Assembly (NCBI GenBank): GCA_949743895.1
Contig: CATJUX010000033.1
Location: forward strand, 1 to 9,853
DNA: 9,853 nucleotides
DNA from: JANFXS01 sp022791155
GTDB taxonomy: Bacteria; Bacillota; Clostridia; Lachnospirales; Anaerotignaceae
Direction: 5' to 3'
Shown piece after piece: positions 1 to 5,491 of the stretch (the first letter of the stretch is position 1; every line of letters begins with the position of its first letter). The position numbers and the translations under genes were made by a program. The notes beneath the pieces were generated by a model, which was not told the DNA's origin, ran no database searches, and saw only the letters and a program-made list of their open reading frames with translations.

Positions 1-290
1 ATGTGCTCTTTTGGTTGAACACCTATAGATTTTTCAATGACATTTCCATTTTTCATGACAACAAGAGTTGGAATGCTCATGACACCGAATTTCCCGGCAA
101 GTTCAGGCTCATCATCAACATTGATTTTGCCAACTTTGAAATTGGCGTTTTCAATGGCAACTTCATCTAAAACCGGCGAAACCATTCTGCATGGCCCGCA
201 CCATGGAGCCCAAAAATCGAGCAGAACAGGAACATTGCTTTCTATAACTTCTTTTTGAAAATTATTTTTATCAATCTTTATTGCTCCCAT
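1..290 (-). CDS. trxA: Thioredoxin, 3' end cut by window edge
   Basis: Reading leftward from ATG at 290-288, 96 residues are visible before the window ends. A classical thioredoxin has about 105, so roughly ten C-terminal residues are missing. The active site WCGPC lies at residues 30-34, inside DFWAPWCGPCRM, and the cis-proline motif MSIPT at 71-75. Both are diagnostic of the thioredoxin fold, with two catalytic cysteines that reduce protein disulfides in the cytoplasm using electrons from thioredoxin reductase. There is no signal peptide or membrane segment, so this is a cytoplasmic thioredoxin and not a tethered ResA/TlpA type. A strong ribosome site (AGGAGG, minus strand, about 298-303) precedes the ATG by seven bases. 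The carboxypeptidase gene ends 36 bp upstream with no terminator between, so the two are probably co-transcribed. A reductase gene is not visible. Confidence 0.95.
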   Translation of the reverse strand, partial: MGAIKIDKNNFQKEVIESNVPVLLDFWAPWCGPCRMVSPVLDEVAIENANFKVGKINVDDEPELAGKFGVMSIPTLVVMKNGNVIEKSIGVQPKEH

Positions 291-326
291 ACTATTCCTC
301 CTAAATATAGCTTTGAAAACATATAG

Positions 327-1670
327 CTATTTATTTATATTGCTGTATATCTGCCGGCTGCGACGGGCTCTTTCGATTTTACGGCGTCTTCGGCGGCGGT
401 TATACGCAATATTTGACATTATTATTTTTGATGCTGCTATTGATATAACAGCGAATATAATTAATATAAAAGCTGTTTTGAAGCTTATAAATTTTTTGCC
501 GCTTTTTTCAGCTGATGGTTCTAACGGAGTTATTTCTCTGTCTGAAACTAAATCGGCCGAGGCAATTTTTTCGCCTTCAATTTTGAAAATGACACTTCCC
601 AATGGTTGATCTTTGGAAACTGGAAGTTCAATTGAATCGGGAAGCTCAATTGATTTTTCAACAGAGCCTGAGGACAATTTTGAAACCGTGGCAAAAACAT
701 TGTTTTTGAATATGGCGTTAACTGTTTCGCTTGAACTTGTGTTGCTGTCATTGATTGCAAGTTCTTTGACAAGTTCGCCTGAATTGGCCAATTTCAGTGT
801 TTCGAAATTATTGAATCCATAATCAAACAATTTTATTGTGTCAGTATATTCTCCATAGCCTGTAGATTTTAGCACAACGGATATTAGAGTTGTGTTGCCA
901 CTTCTGGCATATGCAACAAGTGTGTTTTGGGCTTCATTTGTGAAGCCGGTTTTGCCGCCCAAACAGTTTTCATAGTAGAATGTTGAGTTTGGGTTGATGA
1001 GCTGGTTTTGGCCATGAAGGTATCTTATTTCAGGCTGTTTATTTGTTGGGGGTATTTCATAATATGTTTCGGATATAAGTTCTGTGAAAAATGGAAATTC
1101 AAGGAGCTGACGGGCGATAAGTGCCATGTCATAGGCAGTTGTATAATGATTTTCGTCATGAAGGCCATGGGCATTAACAAAGTTTGTGTTTTTGCATCCC
1201 AATTCGAAGGCTCTTTCTGTCATATGAGCTGAAAAATTTTCCATTGAGCCATCAATATGTTCAGCTATGCCATTTGAAACTTCGTTTGCTGAACGCAGTA
1301 TCACAGCATAAAGCGCCTGACGCATTGTTATTTGTTCATCAGCGTCTATGGCGATGTGGCTGCTTCCGGGTTCTATGCTGAAAACGGCATTTTTCGAAAA
1401 AGTTATTGTTTCGTCAATGTTTTCACAGTTTTCAAGCGCAAGAAGCATTGTCATAAGTTTTGTGATGCTTGCAGGATATTGTTTGCTGTATATATCCTTT
1501 TCATATAATATTTCTCCAGTTGAAGCATCAATAAGTATGGCTGATTGTGCATCAAGGGCGATTTCGTCAGCTTCTTTGCTGACGCTTGGGGGAATGACAA
1601 TGGCCCATGCTGAAAATGAAAGCGAAAATGAAATTGCCACAGACAAAATTGTAAATAACAGTCTTTTCAT
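327..1670 (-). CDS. dacF: D-alanyl-D-alanine carboxypeptidase (serine-type, DacF/PBP5-like)
   Basis: This 447-residue protein is a low-molecular-weight penicillin-binding protein. It trims the terminal D-alanine from peptidoglycan pentapeptides outside the membrane. A signal peptide occupies residues 1-23, ending in SAWA. The three penicilloyl-serine-transferase motifs are in order: SITK at 68-71 (nucleophile Ser68), SAN at 127-129 and KTG at 240-242. A PBP5-type C-terminal beta domain spans about 290-380, and a membrane segment lies at about 396-415. The protein ends in a very basic tail, residues 425-440, with a run of six arginines, predicted to face the cytoplasm. Most family members anchor by an amphipathic helix; a true transmembrane segment plus arginine tail occurs in some clostridial homologues. 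AGGAG (minus strand, 1677-1681) sits six bases before the ATG. The family call is secure; dacF rather than another dac paralogue is a guess, supported by no spoIIA neighbourhood here. Confidence 0.93.
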   Translation of the reverse strand: MKRLLFTILSVAISFSLSFSAWAIVIPPSVSKEADEIALDAQSAILIDASTGEILYEKDIYSKQYPASITKLMTMLLALENCENIDETITFSKNAVFSIEPGSSHIAIDADEQITMRQALYAVILRSANEVSNGIAEHIDGSMENFSAHMTERAFELGCKNTNFVNAHGLHDENHYTTAYDMALIARQLLEFPFFTELISETYYEIPPTNKQPEIRYLHGQNQLINPNSTFYYENCLGGKTGFTNEAQNTLVAYARSGNTTLISVVLKSTGYGEYTDTIKLFDYGFNNFETLKLANSGELVKELAINDSNTSSSETVNAIFKNNVFATVSKLSSGSVEKSIELPDSIELPVSKDQPLGSVIFKIEGEKIASADLVSDREITPLEPSAEKSGKKFISFKTAFILIIFAVISIAASKIIMSNIAYNRRRRRRKIERARRSRQIYSNINK

Positions 1671-1698
1671 TTTTAACTCCTATATATTTTTTTTGATA

Positions 1699-1710
1699 TA
1701 TGATATAATA
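1699..1710 (+). promoter_or_regulatory. Extended -10 promoter box, copy 1
   Basis: TATGATATAATA contains a perfect extended -10 (TG-N-TATAAT, TATAAT at 1704-1709). No good -35 hexamer is seen 17 bp upstream, as is common for extended -10 promoters. It would start a transcript with a long leader of about 255 bases before the comEA-like gene. It lies only 29 bp upstream of the dac start, on the opposite strand. Confidence 0.45.
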
Positions 1711-1748
1711 CCGTAAGCAAAATAATGAACTTAAATTTTCTTTGTTTT

Positions 1749-1760
1749 TATGATATAATA
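1749..1760 (+). promoter_or_regulatory. Extended -10 promoter box, copy 2
   Basis: Second exact TATGATATAATA, exactly 50 bp after copy 1. The hexamer TTAAAT at 1731-1736 is at the ideal 17-bp spacing and matches three of six -35 positions. A CCG...CAAAAT stretch follows both copy 1 and copy 2, which hints at a local duplication. TCCG-CAAAAT-CGGA, a 4-bp dyad, lies directly downstream at 1761-1774. Confidence 0.5.
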
Positions 1761-1892
1761 TCCGCAAAATCGGAAACAGACAGGCCGGAAAGAAAATTTT
1801 TTCGCTTTTGGGAAAAATTTAATTTGCAGATTGTCTTGATAAGCAAAGCAACCAATAAAAAACGAAGTTTTTCAAGGCTCTCCTCTGAATTT

Positions 1893-1904
1893 TATGATAT
1901 AATA
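1893..1904 (+). promoter_or_regulatory. Extended -10 promoter box, copy 3 (proximal promoter of the competence/two-component operon)
   Basis: Third exact TATGATATAATA, with TATAAT at 1898-1903, 69 bp before the comEA-like ATG. Transcription would begin near 1910, giving a leader of about 60 bases. No clear -35 is visible. Position and perfect extended -10 make it the best candidate for the main operon promoter. Confidence 0.6.
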
Positions 1905-1910
1905 AGTATA

Positions 1911-1925
1911 TCAGAATTTTTCTGA
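1911..1925 (+). promoter_or_regulatory. Dyad at the predicted transcription start
   Basis: TCAGAA-TTT-TTCTGA is a perfect 6-bp inverted repeat with a 3-base centre. It begins about seven bases after the -10 of promoter copy 3. It could be an operator half-site pair or a 5'-end hairpin that protects the message. No T-run follows, so it is not a terminator. Its function is inference. Confidence 0.35.
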
Positions 1926-1972
1926 CAAATAAACACAAAAAATTATTAATTATTAAGAGGCGTAAAAACGAT

Positions 1973-2356
1973 ATGTATGAAAAAGTTATTTCGTGTTTGA
2001 GCAAAAATAAATATTTTATCATCTCAGCATTTGTTATTGCAAGTGGTTTGTGGTATTCTAACATGGCAAATAATGATACAATTAATTTTATCCCAAATAA
2101 TATAAATTATTACAATACTGTTGAAATTAGAGAAAAATTTGATTATGAACTCTATCGTGAAAGCCTTGTGAATATCAACACAGAAGACGTTGAAGAACTT
2201 ATGACCTTAAGCGGCATTGGTGATGTGATGGCACAGCGCATAATTGAATATAGAAAAGAGAATGGAAATTTTTCGAGTGTTGAGGAGCTTATGAACGTTA
2301 AAGGAATAGGAGAAAAGACATTTGAAAAAATAAAAGATAAAATTATTGTCGAATAG
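1973..2356 (+). CDS. comEA: Short ComEA-like membrane-anchored helix-hairpin-helix DNA-binding protein
   Basis: 127 residues. One membrane segment spans about residues 13-29, a low-complexity Asn-rich linker follows, and a tandem helix-hairpin-helix domain occupies about 65-127. The domain matches the ComEA consensus closely: VNINT at 66-70, the first hairpin SGIGDVMAQRI at 80-90, and the second KGIGEKTFEKI at 110-120. ComEA is the receptor that holds double-stranded DNA at the outer face of the membrane and hands it to the ComEC channel; comEC lies downstream here. Unlike Bacillus ComEA there is no SLBB domain between anchor and hairpins. The start ATG has AAGAGG (1955-1960) twelve bases upstream, a rather long spacing. 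The stop overlaps the ribosome site of the response regulator gene 12 bp downstream. A role outside transformation cannot be excluded. Confidence 0.85.
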   Translation: MYEKVISCLSKNKYFIISAFVIASGLWYSNMANNDTINFIPNNINYYNTVEIREKFDYELYRESLVNINTEDVEELMTLSGIGDVMAQRIIEYRKENGNFSSVEELMNVKGIGEKTFEKIKDKIIVE

Positions 2357-2368
2357 GAGCTGAACAAA

Positions 2369-3061
2369 ATGGGTTATAAAATACTTGTTGTTGATGATGA
2401 AAAGCTTATTGTTAAGGGAATTAAATTCAGTTTGGAACAAGACGATATGGAAGTTACAGCAGCTTATGACGGTGAAGAAGCGCTTAATTTGATAAAAGAA
2501 AATGAATTTGATCTTGTGGTTCTTGATGTCATGCTTCCTAAAATGGACGGACTTGAAGTTTGCCAGCAAACAAGGGGATTTTCTCAAATACCCATAATAA
2601 TGGTTACAGCAAAAAGTGAAGATATGGATAAAATACTTGGGCTTGAATATGGTGCTGATGACTATATAGTCAAGCCGTTTAATATACTTGAGCTGAAAGC
2701 AAGGATAAAAGCGATTTTGAGACGCAGCATAAAAAAGGTTGATGTTAAAGAAATTCCAAAGAAAAAAGTTCTTGAGATACGTGGCCTTAAGCTTGAATAT
2801 GACTCAAGACGCGTTTTCATAGATGGAAGGGAAGCCAATTTGACAGCAAAAGAATTTGATCTGCTTGAGCTTTTTATGGAAAATCAAGGAAAAGTTTATA
2901 GCCGTGACAATCTTCTTGACATGGTTTGGGGATTTGATTATCCTGGAGACGCAAGAACAGTTGATGTTCATGTCAGGCGTTTAAGAGAGAAGATAGAGAC
3001 AAATCCAAGTGATCCAAAATATATTTTCACTAAATGGGGAGTTGGATATTATTTTGGCTAA
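2369..3061 (+). CDS. OmpR/PhoB-family response regulator
   Basis: 230 residues. The receiver domain (about 3-117) has the acidic pair Asp9/Asp10, the phosphate-accepting Asp53 in VVLDVMLP, the switch residue Thr80 in MVTAK, and Lys102 in VKPF. After a short basic linker (RRSIKK), a winged-helix DNA-binding domain of the OmpR type fills about 130-230; it shows LTAKEFDLLELF, the DARTVDVHVRRLREKI recognition helix region, and the C-terminal WGVGYYF hairpin. All catalytic residues are present, so it should be a working phosphorylation-dependent transcription factor. AGGAG at 2355-2359 overlaps the previous stop codon and sits nine bases before the ATG, which suggests translational coupling. The kinase gene starts inside its last codons, so the pair is cognate. 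The WalR, PhoP and ResD families all look alike at this level and I cannot say which it is. Confidence 0.95.
   Translation: MGYKILVVDDEKLIVKGIKFSLEQDDMEVTAAYDGEEALNLIKENEFDLVVLDVMLPKMDGLEVCQQTRGFSQIPIIMVTAKSEDMDKILGLEYGADDYIVKPFNILELKARIKAILRRSIKKVDVKEIPKKKVLEIRGLKLEYDSRRVFIDGREANLTAKEFDLLELFMENQGKVYSRDNLLDMVWGFDYPGDARTVDVHVRRLREKIETNPSDPKYIFTKWGVGYYFG
3036..3041 (+). promoter_or_regulatory. Candidate ribosome site for the histidine kinase
   Basis: GGGGAG inside the end of the response regulator gene, 12 bases before the TTG at 3054. It supports the TTG start over the far-upstream GTG at 3009, though the spacing is long. The alternative ATG at 3093 has only a tight AAGGA (3086-3090) in front of it. 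Confidence 0.35.
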
Positions 3062-4481
3062 AAATGAAAAAAGAAAATATGGAATAAGGATAATGCTTGT
3101 TCTGACATATATATTCACAGGGATTATACCGCTTTTTATATTATCGAATGTTGTTTTCAGCACAACTGAAAAATATTATATTGAAGAACGAAAAAAAGAG
3201 CTTCTTAATCAAGCGAATATACTTTCAGGGCATATAATGATTTCTAATTATATGTTTGACAGAGAAAAGTCGAATGAGTTTGCAGAAGACATTAAACAAA
3301 CGAGCAGTCAGGGGAATTTTAGAGTGATTGTCACTGATGCCATGGGAACTGTCATAAATGACTCAAACAAAACAGAAATTAACAAAACATATTTGATACC
3401 TGAAATTATCGAAGCGCTGGATAGCAAAGATGTTGCAAGGGAACAGTCAAACGGAAGCATATATGCAGCGGCTTCCATTGTGAACGGAAGGGGAGAAAAA
3501 GTTGGAGCTGTGCTCATTGCTGACATGCCAACCGACATTAAAGATAAAATGGAAGTTATAAAAAACCAAGTTTATATAATGACTGGCATAATTGTTTTTG
3601 TTGTTCTTATAATTGTTTTCATTTTTTCTCAAATGATTACAGAGCCAATAGAAAAAATGGTTAGAACAATACAACAAATGGCAGATGGGCACCTTGAGAA
3701 GCGTATACATGTTGAAAACCTTGGCCAAAGTGAAATAATGGAATTGGGGGTTGCCGTTAACAACATGGCCGAAAAGTTGGAGCAGGTTGACATTTCAAGG
3801 CAGGAATTTGTGAGCAATGTTAGCCATGAGCTTAAAACACCTTTAAGTTCGATTAAAGTTTTAAGTGAATCTATGCTGCTTAACACGGAAGCGCCAAGAG
3901 AAATGTTTGTTGAATTTCTTCAAGACATCAACAGTGAGATTGACAGAATGACTGAAATTATAAACGATCTATTAACGCTTGTGCGTTTAGATCAAAAGGA
4001 AATACCAACCAACTTTGTTCCAAAGAGCATGAATATACTTGTTGGAGGTGCCATTAAACGGCTGACGCCATTGGCTCAGAAAAAAAATATAACGTTAGAA
4101 TATGAAGAAGTCCAGGAAGTTGTTGCAGAAATTGACTCAACAAAATTGACATTGGCTGTTTCCAACCTGATTGACAATGCCATTAAATACACTGACAACG
4201 GCGGAAAAGTCAAAGTGATTTTGGACTGCGATCACCAAAATGCATTTATAACTGTTAGTGATACAGGTATAGGTATTGCGGAAGACGAAGTTGGAAAGAT
4301 ATTTGACCGTTTTTATAGAGTTGACAAAACAAGGGATAGAGAAACAGGCGGAACTGGTTTGGGGCTTTCGATAACTCATTCCACAATACTTATGCACCGT
4401 GGAAGCATAAAAGTTTCCAGTGGCGAAAATGAGGGAACTACGTTTGTTGTGAGAATACCTCTTGTTCACGGCAAGCTTTAA
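3054..4481 (+). CDS. HAMP-domain sensor histidine kinase, partner of the upstream regulator
   Basis: 475 residues from the TTG at 3054, which overlaps the regulator stop by 8 bp. Layout: basic N-terminus, membrane segment at about 14-36, an extracytoplasmic sensor of about 135 residues with a Cache/PAS-like signature (RVIVTDAMGTVINDS), a second membrane segment at about 173-195, HAMP at about 196-246, HisKA with the phospho-accepting His258 in NVSHELKTPL, and an ATPase domain with the N-box NLIDNAIKY (371-379), DTGIGI (403-408), FDRFYR and GGTGLGL (432-438). It should autophosphorylate and pass phosphate to Asp53 of the regulator. Unlike WalK there is no cytoplasmic PAS domain. The ligand is unknown. 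The start is uncertain: GTG 3009 adds 15 residues, and ATG 3093 would remove the positive residues before the first helix, which favours TTG. Confidence 0.92.
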   Translation: MAKNEKRKYGIRIMLVLTYIFTGIIPLFILSNVVFSTTEKYYIEERKKELLNQANILSGHIMISNYMFDREKSNEFAEDIKQTSSQGNFRVIVTDAMGTVINDSNKTEINKTYLIPEIIEALDSKDVAREQSNGSIYAAASIVNGRGEKVGAVLIADMPTDIKDKMEVIKNQVYIMTGIIVFVVLIIVFIFSQMITEPIEKMVRTIQQMADGHLEKRIHVENLGQSEIMELGVAVNNMAEKLEQVDISRQEFVSNVSHELKTPLSSIKVLSESMLLNTEAPREMFVEFLQDINSEIDRMTEIINDLLTLVRLDQKEIPTNFVPKSMNILVGGAIKRLTPLAQKKNITLEYEEVQEVVAEIDSTKLTLAVSNLIDNAIKYTDNGGKVKVILDCDHQNAFITVSDTGIGIAEDEVGKIFDRFYRVDKTRDRETGGTGLGLSITHSTILMHRGSIKVSSGENEGTTFVVRIPLVHGKL

Positions 4482-4499
4482 CATTGAGGAGGCGCTTTA

Positions 4500-5453
4500 A
4501 TGCAGAAAAACAGAATTATATATACGCTTTTGGTTGTTGCAATAGTGATAGCCATATTTGCCATAAAAGAAGCAGATGTTCCAGATGCCAATAACATTCA
4601 AACAGCTTCTCATGAAATATATTACCTTGAAAAAGAAAGCGGAAAACTTTCGTTTGAGATGAAAAACATATCTGGCGAAACCGAACAAGAAATTTTGAAC
4701 AATATACTAACCGAAATGAGGATACCTCCAAAAAATGAGGCTCTTTCTCTGGCGATTCCAGAAAGCTTAGATGTTTCAGAAATTTCGCTTGAAGAAGAAA
4801 CTGTCAAAATAAACATTGAAAATGGATATAAAAGCCTGAAAACTGGTGAAGAAATGATTTGCCGTGCAGCATTTGTTTGGACATTCACAGGGCTTGACTT
4901 TGTTGAAAATGTTGAAATATTTGTGAATGGTGAAACTTTGGCAAAGGCAAATGGCGAGCCTTTTGGCCCTATGGGGCGCGGCGACTTGATTGTGGATGCA
5001 GACATTGATGCTGAACCTACAAACGCGGCAAGGATATTAAGGCTATATTTTTCTAATGAATATGCAACAGAATTGACTGTGGAAGAAAGACGTGTTGAAG
5101 TGAATCCAAATCAGCCGCTTGAAAAGTATGTTTTGGAACAACTTATAGTTGGGCCAATGGAAGAAGGAAATATACCAACTGTTCCAACTGAGACTAAAAT
5201 AAGAGATGTCAAAACAGCTGATGGCATATGTTATGTTGATTTGAGTCAAGATTTTGTGGCAAAACATTCAGGAGGTTCCACAGGGGAAATGTTAACGGTG
5301 TATTCCATTGTAAATTCTCTTTGCGAGCTTGATGATGTTGAAAAGGTTCAATTTTTGATTGAAGGTGAAAAACAGATTGAGTTCAAAGGGCACATTGCCT
5401 TTGATAAGCCGTTTAAGCCTATCATTGAGGGACTTGTTTCGGAAGAAGAGTAG
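4500..5453 (+). CDS. Membrane-anchored protein with two GerMN (sporulation/germination) domains
   Basis: 317 residues: an N-terminal membrane helix at about 6-22, then two GerMN-type domains at about 39-147 and 179-297. The second is the clearer, with RLYFSNEYATELTVEERRVE, PLEKYVLEQLIVGP, ICYVDLSQDF and GEMLTVYSIVNSLCEL. Bacillus GerM has the same two-domain plan and takes part in sporulation and spore germination, in peptidoglycan-associated complexes at the forespore boundary. GerM is a lipoprotein; this protein has no lipobox cysteine and appears to be held by an uncleaved helix. GAGGAGG at 4486-4492 is seven bases before the ATG, and the kinase stop is 18 bp upstream, so it belongs to the same transcript. 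It may be an extracytoplasmic partner or target of the two-component pair; that is inference. Domain identity is confident, specific function is not. Confidence 0.85.
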   Translation: MQKNRIIYTLLVVAIVIAIFAIKEADVPDANNIQTASHEIYYLEKESGKLSFEMKNISGETEQEILNNILTEMRIPPKNEALSLAIPESLDVSEISLEEETVKINIENGYKSLKTGEEMICRAAFVWTFTGLDFVENVEIFVNGETLAKANGEPFGPMGRGDLIVDADIDAEPTNAARILRLYFSNEYATELTVEERRVEVNPNQPLEKYVLEQLIVGPMEEGNIPTVPTETKIRDVKTADGICYVDLSQDFVAKHSGGSTGEMLTVYSIVNSLCELDDVEKVQFLIEGEKQIEFKGHIAFDKPFKPIIEGLVSEEE

Positions 5454-5491
5454 AGTGAAAAGTTATAAGATTGATTTTAAAGGTCTGTTTT

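Larger units (their letters stand above)
1671..1972. other. Divergent intergenic region (302 bp) between dac and the comEA-like gene
   Basis: AT-rich spacer with no credible gene. It contains three rightward TATGATATAATA boxes, a small dyad at 1911-1925, and an A/T hairpin (1794-1801 pairing with 1813-1820) without a following T-run. A leftward promoter for dac must also lie here. The reverse complements of the same boxes contain TATTAT and TATCAT, but I could not find a convincing -35 for it. Confidence 0.7.

Noticed and set aside
1348..1716. Plus-strand open frame of 122 codons across the dac start
   Set aside because: It is antisense to a carboxypeptidase with intact signal peptide and SITK motif, and has no ribosome site.
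1794..1820. A/T hairpin (8-bp stem, 11-base loop) as a terminator
   Set aside because: Stem is purely A-T and no T-run follows, so termination is unlikely.
1725..1925. Plus-strand open frame of 66 codons in the divergent intergenic region
   Set aside because: No ribosome site before its ATG, and its codons run straight through two of the promoter boxes; the repeated YDIIS in its translation is just TATGATATAATA read in frame.
2207..2587. Minus-strand open frame of 126 codons opposite the comEA-like and regulator genes
   Set aside because: Low-complexity Phe/Asn-rich translation, antisense to two clear domain proteins.
3009..3053. GTG start giving a longer histidine kinase
   Set aside because: Would overlap the regulator by 53 bp through its conserved C-terminal hairpin, and lacks a convincing ribosome site.
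2369..4481. Assignment of the pair as WalR/WalK
   Set aside because: The kinase has no cytoplasmic PAS domain and there is no WalH/WalI/YycJ neighbourhood, so the name is not supported.
5471..5491. TTG start adding seven residues to ComEC
   Set aside because: No ribosome site upstream; ATG 5492 has AAAGG at suitable spacing.
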